Shown: positions 26,163 to 35,976 of the stretch, one piece after another
How positions within the stretch are numbered: the first letter of the stretch is position 1
How the letters are laid out: each line of letters begins with the position of its first letter
DNA from: Chitinophagales bacterium
Lineage (GTDB): Bacteria > Bacteroidota > Bacteroidia > Chitinophagales > Saprospiraceae
Direction: 5' to 3'
DNA length: 64,000 bases
NCBI GenBank assembly: GCA_013299105.1
Contig: JAAFJY010000004.1
Coordinates: 1-64,000 of the forward strand
Program-made: the position numbers and the translations under genes
Notes under the pieces: generated by a model
Told to the model about the DNA's origin: nothing
Database searches by the model: none
Seen by the model: the letters and a program-made list of their open reading frames with translations, nothing else

Positions 26163-27602
26163 GCCAAAAAAAATACCCAGCTGTTTATCGGTAGGAAAGA
26201 GGAGCAAAAAATCCTACGAGAAGCTTTGCAATCAAATGAGGCTGAGATGATTGCAGTAATCGGGCGCAGGCGGGTCGGCAAGACCTTTCTGGTCAAAACC
26301 GTTTACGAAAAAGAAATGGCATTCGACCTGATTGGCATTCAGGATAGTGAACTGGCAGTGCAACTGGAACGTTTTCGGGATCGCTTAATGGAATATACCC
26401 AAAGCCGGATTATGCTTCCTGCACCAAAGGATTGGTTTGAAGCCTTCAATTGGCTGAAATCCTACCTCGAAACCCTGCCAAAGGAGCAAAAGCAGGTGGT
26501 TTTTTTTGACGAACTGCCTTGGCTGGCTACCCACAAGTCCAATTTTTTACAAGCCTTCGGCTATTTTTGGAACAGTTGGGCCTGGCAACAAAATTTGGTG
26601 GTGGTCATCTGCGGCTCGGCAGCTTCCTGGATGATCCAAAAGGTGGTGAACGATACGGGAGGCTTGCACAACCGCATCACACGGCGGATTTTTTTGCAAG
26701 CTTTTACCCTCGGCGAAACGGAGGAATACCTATTGGCTCGTGGCTTCAAATTCAAGCGCTACCAAATTGCTCAATTGTACATGGCAATGGGCGGTATTCC
26801 ACATTACCTCAAAGAGATCAAGCCTGGCATCAGCGCCATTCAAAACATCAACAACATTTGCTTCTTACCGAATGGATTGCTGCACGATGAGTTTTTGCGC
26901 TTGTATCCTTCTTTGTTTCCCAATGCGGATCGACATTTTGCTATCATTCGGACCCTGGCCCAAAAACAAAGTGGCCTGGCCCGTCAAGAACTGGTGACTC
27001 AAACTAAAATCAGCGATGGTGGGGGCTTGACTTCGGTCTTGGATGAACTGAGTTATTCGGGGTTTATCACACAGTACAGCAATTTTGGACGCAGTACCAA
27101 GGATAAAATTTATCGTCTTACAGATGAATACTCCATGTTTTACCTGAAATTCATCGAAAAAAATAACCTTGAAGACGAGGACGCTTGGCAACACCTGAGC
27201 CAAACGCAAACCTACAAAACCTGGAGTGGATATGCTTTCGAGAACCTTTGCTTGAAACATATTGGCATGATCAAAAAAGCCATGAGTATTGCAGGCATTT
27301 ATGCACAATCTTCAACTTTTTACAAAAAAGGTGATGCAGAGGATAGCGGTATTCAAATTGACCTTCTGCTTGATCGGAAGGACCAAGTGATCAACCTGTT
27401 TGAGATCAAATTTTACAACAAAACTTATTCCCTGGACAAAGAACACGCTGAACAATTACAAAAGAAAATGTGGCGTTTTGAGGAGCTGACCCAAACCCAA
27501 AAGCAAGTTTTCTGGGTGTTTATCTCCACTTTTGGCCTCAATCCCAACGAGCACAGCCTGGATTTGGTGAGCCAATCTTTGACTTTGGATGATTTGTTTT
27601 GA
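26160..27602 (+). CDS. AAA ATPase of the ATPase_2/DUF234 family, copy 1
   Basis: 480 residues. Walker A GRRRVGKT lies at 35-42, Walker B VVFFDELPWL at about 113-122, and the sensor-type VVICGSAASWM follows. The middle holds a winged-helix-like region (SGLARQELVTQTKISDGGGLTSVLDELSYSGFI). The C-terminus has a PD-(D/E)XK-like core of the DUF234 type: GIQIDLLLDRKDQVINLFEIKFYN. A close paralogue lies at 41665-43128. Both have palindrome arrays upstream and stand alone. These proteins are widespread in Bacteroidota and archaea; the function is not established. Confidence 0.9.
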   Translation: MAKKNTQLFIGRKEEQKILREALQSNEAEMIAVIGRRRVGKTFLVKTVYEKEMAFDLIGIQDSELAVQLERFRDRLMEYTQSRIMLPAPKDWFEAFNWLKSYLETLPKEQKQVVFFDELPWLATHKSNFLQAFGYFWNSWAWQQNLVVVICGSAASWMIQKVVNDTGGLHNRITRRIFLQAFTLGETEEYLLARGFKFKRYQIAQLYMAMGGIPHYLKEIKPGISAIQNINNICFLPNGLLHDEFLRLYPSLFPNADRHFAIIRTLAQKQSGLARQELVTQTKISDGGGLTSVLDELSYSGFITQYSNFGRSTKDKIYRLTDEYSMFYLKFIEKNNLEDEDAWQHLSQTQTYKTWSGYAFENLCLKHIGMIKKAMSIAGIYAQSSTFYKKGDAEDSGIQIDLLLDRKDQVINLFEIKFYNKTYSLDKEHAEQLQKKMWRFEELTQTQKQVFWVFISTFGLNPNEHSLDLVSQSLTLDDLF

Positions 27603-27673
27603 GCTGATTTTTTGCGTTCAACACAGGACTAAGAAGGTCTGACTGAAAAAGGTAGGCTGAAGCAAGGAAACGC

Positions 27674-28000
27674 TCACCCCCCAGTATAAGCTGAAGCAAA
27701 CCGATACATGGCCTCAATTAAAGGCAGGGCGAGCAATCCTTTTTCCGTGATGGCATAGTCCACTCTAGGTGGAACTTCGCCGTGATTGGTGCGGGTCACC
27801 AACCCATTTTCCATCAAGCTTTTCAACTCCTGGATCAGCATTTTTTCTGAAACATCGGGGATGTTTCGCTTCAATTCAGACAAACGCAACGGTGATTTTG
27901 ACAATTGGAACAAGATCAACAATCGCCATTTTCCACCCAACATTTCTAAAGTGGTTCGAATGGGGCAACGGGCACTAAGGTTAATGACTTGCTCATTCAT
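27674..28000 (-). CDS. HxlR-family transcriptional regulator
   Basis: 108 residues, a winged helix-turn-helix of the HxlR/MarR-like class. The family signature is clear: CPIRTTLEMLGGKWRLLILFQLSKSPLRLSELKR, with the N-terminal Cys used for redox or aldehyde sensing in characterised members, then LIQELKSLMENGLVTR and PPRVDYAITEKG. It is divergent from an oxidoreductase gene with 76 bases between them, the usual arrangement in which the regulator controls its neighbour and itself. Confidence 0.92.
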   Translation of the reverse strand: MNEQVINLSARCPIRTTLEMLGGKWRLLILFQLSKSPLRLSELKRNIPDVSEKMLIQELKSLMENGLVTRTNHGEVPPRVDYAITEKGLLALPLIEAMYRFASAYTGG

Positions 28001-28076
28001 ACTAACAAAAAGGTAAGTACGGTAATTTTTTTCAGTATGTAAAAGTAAGCTGATTTTTGTTCAAAATATAGCTGTC
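28001..28076. promoter_or_regulatory. divergent promoter region between hxlR-type gene and oxidoreductase
   Basis: 76 bases. ggtaagtacgg and tgtaaaagtaagc look like two related direct half-sites (GTAAGTA-like) placed near the middle. They are possible HxlR binding sites. No clear -33/-7 pair is seen. Confidence 0.3.
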
Positions 28077-28712
28077 ATGAAAAGAATTGCACTTTTTGGT
28101 GCCTCCGGCAAAACTGGCCAACAGTTTCTGGACCAAGCCATCGCCAAGGGGTACCATGTAAAAGCCTTGGTGCGCACGCCCGAAAAAATTACCCTACAAA
28201 GTGACCAACTGTCCGTCATCAAAGGCGATGTGCTCGACCCCGATGCAGTTGCAAAAACCATTGCCGATACAGACCTGGTGGTGAGTTTGTTTGGTCATGT
28301 CAAAGGTTCGCCCGAATGGTTGCAGACCAATGGCACCCAAAATATTGTGGCCGCCATGAAAGCCCGGGGGCTAAAAAGGGTTATTTCGCTTTCTGGCGGC
28401 GGCTTGCCTTTTCCAGCTTACGACCAACCCAAGTTTGCGGATAAAATGATCCGTACGATCATGAAAATAGTAGTCCCAAAAGTGCTGAACGACGCCATTG
28501 CGCACGCAGAAGTTTTGCAAAAAAGTGGATTGTCTTGGACCATTGTCCGTGGGCCCCGCCTGTTGGATGGGGACAAACGAGGCCAATACCGTGTGGGGTG
28601 GGTTGGTGTAAATGCCAGTACCAGCATCAATCGGGCCGATTTGGCTGATTTTATCCTTCGCCTAGTGGAAGACGAAAGCTTCGACCAACTCATGCCTTTC
28701 GTGAGTTATTGA
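28077..28712 (+). CDS. NAD(P)-binding oxidoreductase (NmrA/SDR-like)
   Basis: 211 residues. The N-terminal Rossmann motif KRIALFGASGKTGQQFLDQA has the GxxGxxG spacing, and KALVRTPEKI supplies the basic residues that favour NADP. Later, RVISLSGGGLPFPA and LSWTIVRGPRLLDG match the atypical SDR family that includes NmrA- and BVR-B-like proteins. The substrate is unknown. It is probably induced through the divergent HxlR regulator by an electrophile or oxidant; that is inference. Confidence 0.85.
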   Translation: MKRIALFGASGKTGQQFLDQAIAKGYHVKALVRTPEKITLQSDQLSVIKGDVLDPDAVAKTIADTDLVVSLFGHVKGSPEWLQTNGTQNIVAAMKARGLKRVISLSGGGLPFPAYDQPKFADKMIRTIMKIVVPKVLNDAIAHAEVLQKSGLSWTIVRGPRLLDGDKRGQYRVGWVGVNASTSINRADLADFILRLVEDESFDQLMPFVSY

Positions 28713-28810
28713 AGAAAATTAAAGGTTGAAACAGCAAGCCTCACACCCTTTCTACTACTCAAATTGAAGTAGAGGAAATGGATACTGCCAAATCCAAATA
28801 ACTGCAATAA

Positions 28811-28851
28811 AAAACCGGGACCCAAACGCTCGCGTTTGGACCCCGGTTTTT
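28811..28851. terminator. bidirectional terminator between oxidoreductase and sucB
   Basis: aaaaccgggacccaaacg pairs with cgtttggaccccggtttt around a four-base loop. The A-run and T-run at its ends serve both strands of this convergent pair. Confidence 0.85.
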
Positions 28852-28872
28852 ATGATTTTGCTCGAATACCAA

Positions 28873-30120
28873 TCAAATATCCAACAACAAAGTAATTGGA
28901 TCCTCCAGCAATTCCTTCACTTTCACCAGGAAAGTCACCGAAGAGCTGCCGTCGATCACGCGGTGGTCGTAGCTGAGGGCCAGGTACATCATCGGGCGGA
29001 TTTCGATCTTATCGCCTACAGCAACCGGGCGGTTTTTGATCGCGTGCATGCCCAGGATGGCTGACTGCGGCTCATTGATGATCGGGGTGCTGACCAGTGA
29101 ACCGAATACCCCGCCGTTGGTGATGGTGAAAGTACCACCGCTCATCTCTTCGAGGGTCAAAGTGTTGTTGCGGGCCTTGCCAGCCAATTCTTTGAGTTTG
29201 TTTTCGATTTCAGCATAGTGCAGCGATTCCACGTTGCGGATCGGGGGCACTACCAAACCATTGGGGGTAGAAATGGCGATCGAAATGTCCACGAAGTTGT
29301 GGTAAAGCAAGTCTTCGCCGTCGATTTGGGCATTCACCTCAGGCATGGCCAGCAGTACCTTGGCGCAAGCCTTGGCAAACAGTGACATGAAACCCAATTT
29401 GATGCCGTACTTGGCTACAAATTTCTCTTGGTATTTTTCGCGCAGGGCCATCAGTTCGCTCAGGTCCACCTCGTTGAAGGTGGTCAGCATTGCGGTTTCG
29501 TTTTTGGCACTCACCAGGCGCTTGGCGATGGTGCGGCGCATGCGGCTCATTTTCTTGCGCTCCACTTCCCGCGAGAAGCTGGCTGGGTCACTGAAGCTAA
29601 CGGTTGGCGCAGTGGCTGGCGCGGCGGGACTTGCAGGCGCGGCGGGTGCAGCAGCTTTGGTGTCAACGGCCTTTTGGGCATCGTCTTTGGTGATGCGGCC
29701 ATCGCGGCCAGTGCCTTGTACCTGGGCAGCAGGAACTGCATTTTCCTGCAAAATCTTAGCCGCAGAGGGCGAAGGGTGGCCAGTAGCGTAATTGCTGGTC
29801 GCAGGGGCAGGAGCAGCTGGGGCAGTTTCGGTTTTGGGAGCGGCAGGTGCAGCTGGCGCGGCGGATGCTTCGCCTACACTCACACTGGTATCAATTCGGG
29901 CAACCAGGGCACCAATTTCCAAGTCATCGCCTTCTTTGGCCACGTGGATCAACTTGCCCGTAGCTTCCGCCGGGAATTCCAGGGTGGCCTTGTCTGATTC
30001 AAATTCACAAATTGGTTCATCGAGTTTGATGATGGCACCGTCGGGCTTCAACCAACGCGACAAGGTTACTTCATTGATGGACTCGCCCACGGTGGGCACC
30101 CGCATTTCAACTATGCTCAT
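28873..30120 (-). CDS. sucB: 2-oxoglutarate dehydrogenase E2, dihydrolipoyl succinyltransferase
   Basis: 415 residues. The lipoyl domain covers 1-80 with the lipoylated Lys44 in [10 protein letters not shown]; the opening [16 protein letters not shown] is typical of the 2-oxoglutarate type. An Ala/Pro-rich linker leads to a short E1/E3-binding domain ([14 protein letters not shown]...[12 protein letters not shown]). The catalytic domain ends with [14 protein letters not shown], whose His and Asp are catalytic. It transfers succinyl groups to CoA in the TCA cycle. The E1 gene sucA, often adjacent, is not in the window. A distinct branched-chain E2 is less likely given the N-terminus. Confidence 0.92.
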   Translation of the reverse strand: MSIVEMRVPTVGESINEVTLSRWLKPDGAIIKLDEPICEFESDKATLEFPAEATGKLIHVAKEGDDLEIGALVARIDTSVSVGEASAAPAAPAAPKTETAPAAPAPATSNYATGHPSPSAAKILQENAVPAAQVQGTGRDGRITKDDAQKAVDTKAAAPAAPASPAAPATAPTVSFSDPASFSREVERKKMSRMRRTIAKRLVSAKNETAMLTTFNEVDLSELMALREKYQEKFVAKYGIKLGFMSLFAKACAKVLLAMPEVNAQIDGEDLLYHNFVDISIAISTPNGLVVPPIRNVESLHYAEIENKLKELAGKARNNTLTLEEMSGGTFTITNGGVFGSLVSTPIINEPQSAILGMHAIKNRPVAVGDKIEIRPMMYLALSYDHRVIDGSSSVTFLVKVKELLEDPITLLLDI

Positions 30121-30405
30121 AATGCTTTTTGGACTTCTGTGGCTAAATGGCTCTTTGACAAGAACCTGAACTGGAAAAAAGACCAGTTGCGGCGTAAAAA
30201 TCTGGCAAATGTGTTAAAGAAACAACTAATCGCTGATTTAATTGCAATTGCGCTTGAAGTTTTCGTCAAAATGCTAACCTCCATAGACAGTACTTGGTTC
30301 TTAGAAATGTAGGATTTTAGCATTTTTTATTGAAAACAAGCCTGCTGAGGTCAATTTTTTGTGCAAAAGCCAGCTTTTCTCTACCTTTCACCAAAACCAA
30401 AATCC

Positions 30406-32142
30406 ATGCGCGTAGCACTACTTCTCTGTACATTCTTGTTTTGCAACTTGGGCTTATCGGCCCAAGGCGGCCCCGCTAAACCCGCCGCAAAAGCTTATTT
30501 CAACGTCACTTTTCCCGCCAGTAAAGGAGCCCAGTTCGACGGGCGCTTGCTTTTGCTGATGGCTAAAAACGACAAAAGTGAACCCCGTTTCCAAATCGCC
30601 GACGGTCCGACCTCACAATTAGTCTTTGGCCTGGATGTGAATGCCTGGAAGGCAGAGCAAGTCAAAACTTTTACCTCCAGTGAGTTTGGCTACCCCATCG
30701 AAGGGTTGAGTCAAGTGCCTGCGGGTACTTATTTCGTCCAGGTTTTGCTGGACAAGTACGAAACTTTTAAACGCAGCGATGGCAAAACGGTCAAACTGCC
30801 CACCGACCGTGGAGAAGGCCGCCAGTGGAACCTCGCGCCGGGCAACCTGATGTCAAAACCCGTGAAAATCACTTTCGACCCCAAGGCCGCCAAGCCAATC
30901 AGCCTGGTGATGGACCAGGAAATTCCGGCCATTCCTGAACCAAAAGATACCAAGTACGTCAAGCACATCAAAATCCGCAGCGAGCGCTTGTCCAAATTTT
31001 GGGGCCGCGACATGTACCTGGGCGCTCACATCCTCTTGCCCGAAGGCTTTGATGAACACCCAGAGGCGCGTTATCCCTTGGCGGTGTATCATGGCCATTT
31101 TCCCAGCGATTTTGGCGGTTTTCGCACCACCCCTCCCGATCCGAATTTGAAATGCGAGTACAGCGATCGCTTCAAGTTGGATTGCTACAACCGCATCCAG
31201 CAACAAGAGGCTTATGATTTTTACAAGATGTGGACCGGACCGAATTTTCCTCGCATGCTTGTCATCGAAATTCAGCACGCCAACCCATATTATGACGATT
31301 CCTACGCCGTGAACTCCCAAAACTTGGGCCCCTATGGCGATGCGATCACCTACGAGCTCATTCCAAACATCGAAAAACAGTTCCGAGGCATCGGCCAAGG
31401 CTGGGCGCGTTTCATGTACGGCGGCTCCACAGGCGGTTGGGAAGCCCTGGCTGCACAGGTGTTTTACCCCACTGAGTACAATGGTTGTTATGCCGCCTGC
31501 CCAGATCCAATCGACTTCCGAGCTTATACGGTAGTGGATTTGTACAAGGACAAAAACGCCTATTGGCTGGAAAGCGATTTCAAAAAAACACCCCGCCCTG
31601 GCCACCGCGATTACTTGGGTCATGTATCGGCTACCCTGCGCGAAATGAACCTGAAAGAACTGGCCCTCGGCACCAAAAGTCGCTCCGGCCAGCAGTTCGA
31701 CATCTGGGAGGCTGTGTATTCTCCGGTTGGCGAGGATGGCTACCCCAAGCCAATTTGGGACAAATACACGGGCGAAATTGACCACAAAGTAGCCGAGTAC
31801 TGGAAAGAAAACTACGACTTGGCTTACATCCTCAAGCGCGATTGGGCCAAACTGGGCCCCCAATTGCGAGGAAAAATCAAAATCTACTGCGGTGACATGG
31901 ACAACTTTTACCTCAACAACGCCGTGTACCTGATGGAGGATTTTCTGAAACAAACTACCAACCCTCATTACGATGGCGAAGTTGATTATGGCGACCGCGC
32001 CGAGCATTGCTGGAACGGCGACCATACCCAACCCAACGCCATTTCGCGCTTGCGCTATCACCGCATGTTCATTCCCAAGTGGACCGAAGAAGTGCAAAAA
32101 AGGGCTCCAGCTGGGGCAGATTTGAAATCTTGGAGATATTGA
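30406..32142 (+). CDS. secreted esterase-like alpha/beta-hydrolase protein
   Basis: About 578 residues from the ATG at 30406; a GTG at 30361 opens the frame earlier but precedes the signal peptide (MRVALLLCTFLFCNLGLSAQ) by 15 residues. An N-terminal beta-rich domain of about 200 residues is followed by an esterase-D-like alpha/beta-hydrolase region: YPLAVYHGHF, MLVIEIQHANPYYDDSYAVNS, and the nucleophile elbow FMYGGSTGGWEALA. The histidine may be in DYGDRAEHCWNGDH near the end. The substrate is unknown; the protein is probably periplasmic. Divergent from sucB; a terminator follows. Confidence 0.8.
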   Translation: MRVALLLCTFLFCNLGLSAQGGPAKPAAKAYFNVTFPASKGAQFDGRLLLLMAKNDKSEPRFQIADGPTSQLVFGLDVNAWKAEQVKTFTSSEFGYPIEGLSQVPAGTYFVQVLLDKYETFKRSDGKTVKLPTDRGEGRQWNLAPGNLMSKPVKITFDPKAAKPISLVMDQEIPAIPEPKDTKYVKHIKIRSERLSKFWGRDMYLGAHILLPEGFDEHPEARYPLAVYHGHFPSDFGGFRTTPPDPNLKCEYSDRFKLDCYNRIQQQEAYDFYKMWTGPNFPRMLVIEIQHANPYYDDSYAVNSQNLGPYGDAITYELIPNIEKQFRGIGQGWARFMYGGSTGGWEALAAQVFYPTEYNGCYAACPDPIDFRAYTVVDLYKDKNAYWLESDFKKTPRPGHRDYLGHVSATLREMNLKELALGTKSRSGQQFDIWEAVYSPVGEDGYPKPIWDKYTGEIDHKVAEYWKENYDLAYILKRDWAKLGPQLRGKIKIYCGDMDNFYLNNAVYLMEDFLKQTTNPHYDGEVDYGDRAEHCWNGDHTQPNAISRLRYHRMFIPKWTEEVQKRAPAGADLKSWRY

Positions 32143-32190
32143 GTTGAGACTTGGGGTTGAGACTTGGGGTTGAGAATTTGAGGAGTTTAG
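32139..32190 (-). repeat. TTGAG-type tandem repeat
   Basis: gagttgagacttggggttga occurs as repeated 14-base units (gagacttggggttg) directly after the esterase stop codon. Confidence 0.7.
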
Positions 32191-32196
32191 TGGAAG

Positions 32197-32234
32197 AGCG
32201 TGTTCTTGGAATAATCCGAGAACACGCTTTTTTA
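32197..32234 (+). terminator. intrinsic terminator after the esterase-like gene
   Basis: agcgtgttcttgg and its complement ccgagaacacgct form a hairpin followed by six T. Confidence 0.85.
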
Positions 32235-32345
32235 TCGGTAATTGGTCTAATTTGGTCCGATATATTTCTGCCCTGAACGTAAAAACTGGACAAAGCCTAA
32301 TTTTAATGTACACCTTACCTCAATCTAACCCTTAAAACAGCGACC

Positions 32346-33278
32346 ATGCTCATTCAATTTTTAACTTTTGCCATTGCCCTTGCCATCCTTTTGTTTTCGG
32401 CAAAAATTTTCACCAATGCTGCTGAAAAAATTGGCGCTTTTTTCAAACTCCCCAGCTTTGTGATTGGCATCTTCATTGTGGGGATCGGTACTTCATTGCC
32501 CGAATTGGTGTCGGGCTCTTTGTCGGTAATGCGGCAACATTCAGAAATTGCGATCGGCAACATCATTGGAGCCAATGTTTCCAACCTTTTATTGGTTACA
32601 GGCCTTGGTATTGCCCTCCACCGCAGGACCATCGTGTTAGGTAGTAACTACATTTTCATCGACTTGCATTACCTGGTCGGCAGTTTTGTGGTCTTTGGCA
32701 TCATGGCTTATGATGGTCGCATTGATTTTGGAGAGGCTTTCATGGGCTTGGTCATTTTCACAATTTATACGGTTTATTTGCTTAAGTCCGATCCGGGCGA
32801 AGACGCTGCTGTTGAGTCTACACGCAAGGCAAAGTTTCCCTGGCTAGCGGGTTTGCTGCTTTTGGGGGCCACCGTAGGGATTTATTTTGGGGCGGAATAC
32901 ACCATTCAATCGCTGAGTAAAATTGCCAAAAGCCTGGGGGTTCCTAGTTCGATCATCGCCTTGACTTTGTTGTCTTTGGGCACTACTTTACCTGAACTTT
33001 CGGTCAATTTGCGCTGCATCAGCCAGGGCAAAGCCGAAATGGCGCTTGGCAATGTTCTGGGCTCTTGTGTGTTCAATTGTCTTGTGATCCCTGGCATTGC
33101 TACTATGTTTGGGCCAATTCTGGTGCCTACTAATATCCTCTATTTTTCCTTGCCGCTGATGCTGGTTTTTGGCCTCTTGTTTTACCTGCTTACCCAGGAT
33201 AAGCGCATGTCTCCGTGGGAAGGGGCTTTGTTTGTTTGTTTGTACGTGTTTTTTGTGGTCAAAACGGTGCAGGTGTGA
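32346..33278 (+). CDS. Na+/Ca2+-type cation antiporter (CaCA, YrbG-like)
   Basis: 310 residues with about ten membrane helices. The two inverted alpha-repeats that form the ion site are plain: GIGTSLPELVSGSLSV in the first half and SLGTTLPELSVNLRC in the second, each with the Glu of the GTSxPE motif. It exchanges sodium or protons for calcium across the inner membrane. Other cation:cation exchange is possible. It stands alone; the following 1 kb is non-coding. Confidence 0.92.
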   Translation: MLIQFLTFAIALAILLFSAKIFTNAAEKIGAFFKLPSFVIGIFIVGIGTSLPELVSGSLSVMRQHSEIAIGNIIGANVSNLLLVTGLGIALHRRTIVLGSNYIFIDLHYLVGSFVVFGIMAYDGRIDFGEAFMGLVIFTIYTVYLLKSDPGEDAAVESTRKAKFPWLAGLLLLGATVGIYFGAEYTIQSLSKIAKSLGVPSSIIALTLLSLGTTLPELSVNLRCISQGKAEMALGNVLGSCVFNCLVIPGIATMFGPILVPTNILYFSLPLMLVFGLLFYLLTQDKRMSPWEGALFVCLYVFFVVKTVQV

Positions 33279-33385
33279 TGTAATTGTTAATTGTTAATGG
33301 TTAGTTGTTAGCGGGCGGCTGGATCAAAAGAGCGGGGATTTTTAAAGGGGGAATGTAAACTTTCGCCTAAAATTCTGCCCTGTAA

Positions 33386-33546
33386 GAGCTTGTTTAAATA
33401 TTGGAGGTTTAGGCAGAAAACGAGTCAAATTTTGACTAATCGAGGCAGGAAAAGCGGAGTTATGCAGCGCATAATGAGCATTTTCCTAACGAAGAGTAGG
33501 CGAAATTGGGCCGTTTTATGACAAACAAAAAATTTTAAACATGCTC
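33386..33546. mobile_element. MITE-like element with TAA target duplication
   Basis: 161 bases bounded by gagcttgtttaaa and its complement tttaaacatgctc, with one mismatch. Both ends are flanked by TAA. It has no coding capacity. The ends and the three-base duplication fit the IS5-type (ISL2-like) non-autonomous elements found in Bacteroidota; that assignment is from memory of the end sequence. Confidence 0.75.
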
Positions 33547-33766
33547 TAAGGGTGCAACGTTGCTTAACATCGGGTGACCGCGAAGCGGGCCAATTCTCTA
33601 ATTCTTTAAAATTCTTGTTTTGGTCAACATCACGCAAGCAATTCTGTAATTCTCGGAAAACTTCGGAGAAGTCTCCAGCAAATTAATGGAAACGAGAAAT
33701 ACCATCCTAAATCCCAAAACGGGTAGCGGATTGTTCATTTTTTTGAGAAAACCTGCCAGCGAGCGA

Positions 33767-33878
33767 GCTTCGTAAGAAGCCAAAAGCTTTGTAGCAGATT
33801 TACGAACAGCGCGGGTCTGGTAGTAGGGAAATACGCATGGGTTGCCGATATCTACAAAGCTTGGGCTTCTTGCGAAGC
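33767..33878. repeat. imperfect inverted repeat with 27-28 base arms
   Basis: gcttcgtaagaagccaaaag (from 33767) and its complement region ctacaaagcttgggcttctt (from 33852) pair with few mismatches across a 57-base spacer. Confidence 0.7.
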
Positions 33879-34310
33879 GGGACCTGCGAGCTTGAATTGG
33901 GCTAATGGCATTGAAAAAACAGGAGCTGCTACTGAAACTCATAACCACTAAAAACCTTTCCGAAGTTTCCAGAATTCTGTAATTCTGCCAATTCTGATTT
34001 AGACAAAAGAAGTAGCGCTCAATTGTTCAGACCGCGTTCTCCGAAGTTTTTAGGTTTTTACCTTTTGCTAAAAAATCAGCCGCAATGAAGTAATTCCTAG
34101 CATTTTAGACTTTTGAAACACAAAAACTACTACCTTTCACTCTTAATATTTGAGCTAAAATATGGTGGACATATTTGCTTTTGAGGTTTAGCAAAAAAGA
34201 ACACAACTTCCTTGCAGTCAGTTGTTTAAACTGGTAGTGACCTTTTTTCACTAAACCTAAATCCGTCCACCTTATTTTTTTTACGCTCCCTTATCTTAAA
34301 CCCACCCTTG

Positions 34311-35966
34311 ATGAGAAAATTATCCTTCTTGATCTCCATGATATTGGGCGTTACTGCTTTAAGTGCGCAGGTCATGTACCATGCTTGCAAACAAGACAAC
34401 TTTGCTTGCACTGAAGAAAATGCAGCGGTGAGCGTAGAGCGTTTCAGGTTCAGCCCCTCGGTAGTCAGGCACAACGCGACGGGTACAGTATTGTTGGAAG
34501 CAACTATCGTTGGCACGCCTTCGCGGGTAGTGCTCAATGTCAATGGCACTTTGTATGATTTCATAGACAATGGCATGAGCGGCGACCGTGTAGCGGGCGA
34601 CAACATCTATTCGTATCGCTTTCCTGCACCAGGCATTGTAGCTTTGCTCAAGCCTAGCGACGGCTACAAGCCTTTTCTGGGGTTCTTGGAATTGTACGAA
34701 GGAGGCACCAAAACGGGACAAGCCAATATCGTGGCCCAAGTGCGCACCGCCGACATGCCCGATGTGAGCAAAACCACTTTTGCCACAGGGGTACAAGCCA
34801 CCGATGTAGTGGTCAATATTGTGGCTAAAAACGACAAAAACATCGACTACCAAGCTGTCGCCAAGCGGTTTTACCAATATTATGACGACCGCTATGATTT
34901 CCTCAATTTCGTACATGTGCCGGGCTACCTTGGCAATCGTTTTCATGCACCCCTCAAGAACACGGTTCGGGGTATCGGCATGGGGCAAAGTGACAACGTC
35001 AGTCTTTATGGCAGCCGCGGACAACTCCGGGGCATCAATGCTTTTCCTCTCACCAGTTTTTACGATCCGATTAACATTGGTTTTGTGCATGAGTTTGGCC
35101 ACCAGTGGATCAATTTCGCCGATGGTACTCCTTTGGATCTGGGTATTCCACATTGGCCTTATGCCAACATTGGCTATGGGGTAATGGGCATTTCGATCGG
35201 TGGCCGCAATGGAGCCGGGGGTAATTTTGCGCGCATCATGAAAAAAGGCACAGGTGGTTACGATGTCAGCAATGCACCAGTGGGTTCGGTCCCGGTTTTC
35301 AATAACTGGGAACTGTATTTTATGGGGTTACTGGCCAAAAAGGACGTTACGGAAAATGCCGTTATTTTCAAGGACCAAGGCGTATTTCCCTCCAAACCTT
35401 TTTACCCCGACGCCGAATTGACCCAATATTCGATCGACCAATTGGTGACCAAATTCGGCGAACGCCAACCCAATGCCAGCGTGAGCCAAAAGAAATTCAA
35501 GGTAGCAACGATTTTGGTCTCTGATACCTTACTCAATAACGACGAGCTGGCATATTACCACTTCATCACCTTGCGAGCCGATGCCCGCAGCCCACAAGCT
35601 GTGAGAGAGGGACTGGTCACCTATCAAGGCAATTCTTTCTTTGTGGCCACCGGCGGTCGGGGCAGTTTGGACGTAATCTTGAACTCACCAGTGGTCAGCA
35701 CCAGGGACGTACGGCAGGGCTTGGAGGTACAGGCTTATCCCAATCCTATCCAACAAGAGTTGAACTTGAAATTTTTATTGCCCGAAAAAGACCTCTTGCA
35801 GGCCGAAATTCTCGACTTGCTAGGCCGCCGGGTTTGGCTGGCAAAATATACCCTAGGCCCTGGGGAAAACAACCTCAACTTGAACCTGGGTGACCTTCCC
35901 CCTGGGCCATATTATTTGCATTTGGCTGGCGAAAAATACAAGGCAGGATTGCGTTTGGTAAAGTGA
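34311..35966 (+). CDS. T9SS-secreted zinc-metalloprotease-like protein
   Basis: 551 residues from the ATG at 34311. The signal peptide ISMILGVTALSAQ precedes a beta domain that resembles a choice-of-anchor or Ig fold (30-150). The central domain contains FVHEFGHQW, an HExxH zincin motif with a likely zinc ligand further on, and a Gly-rich region (GYGVMGISIGGRNGAGG). The last 75 residues (AYPNPIQQELNLKF, LPPGPYYLHLAGEKYKAG) are a type A T9SS sorting domain. It is probably a surface or released peptidase; the exact family is not recognised. Convergent with the Ig-repeat gene with a ten-base gap. Both lie inside a repeat-flanked module. Confidence 0.8.
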   Translation: MRKLSFLISMILGVTALSAQVMYHACKQDNFACTEENAAVSVERFRFSPSVVRHNATGTVLLEATIVGTPSRVVLNVNGTLYDFIDNGMSGDRVAGDNIYSYRFPAPGIVALLKPSDGYKPFLGFLELYEGGTKTGQANIVAQVRTADMPDVSKTTFATGVQATDVVVNIVAKNDKNIDYQAVAKRFYQYYDDRYDFLNFVHVPGYLGNRFHAPLKNTVRGIGMGQSDNVSLYGSRGQLRGINAFPLTSFYDPINIGFVHEFGHQWINFADGTPLDLGIPHWPYANIGYGVMGISIGGRNGAGGNFARIMKKGTGGYDVSNAPVGSVPVFNNWELYFMGLLAKKDVTENAVIFKDQGVFPSKPFYPDAELTQYSIDQLVTKFGERQPNASVSQKKFKVATILVSDTLLNNDELAYYHFITLRADARSPQAVREGLVTYQGNSFFVATGGRGSLDVILNSPVVSTRDVRQGLEVQAYPNPIQQELNLKFLLPEKDLLQAEILDLLGRRVWLAKYTLGPGENNLNLNLGDLPPGPYYLHLAGEKYKAGLRLVK

Positions 35967-35976
35967 GCAGCGGTTT

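Larger units (their letters stand above)
33279..34310. other. 1-kb non-coding region, left flank of the T9SS gene pair
   Basis: No gene. In order it holds: block 1 (gggaatgtaaactttcgc, 33348-33370), a MITE-like element (33386-33546), block 2 (tcaacatcacgcaag plus aattctgtaattct, 33622-33653), an inverted repeat (33767-33794 with 33852-33878), and block 3 (tagacaaaa...ttctccgaagttttt, 33999-34052). Blocks 1-3 recur in the same order and orientation at 37886-38476. Confidence 0.75.

Noticed and set aside
30853-32313. 486-residue antisense frame over the esterase-like gene
   Set aside because: The plus-strand frame has a signal peptide, a nucleophile elbow and domain structure. The antisense frame is a codon-bias shadow.
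33598-33948. 116-residue minus-strand frame in the left T9SS flank
   Set aside because: It crosses block 2 and the inverted repeat; composition and lack of any domain suggest non-coding repeat DNA.
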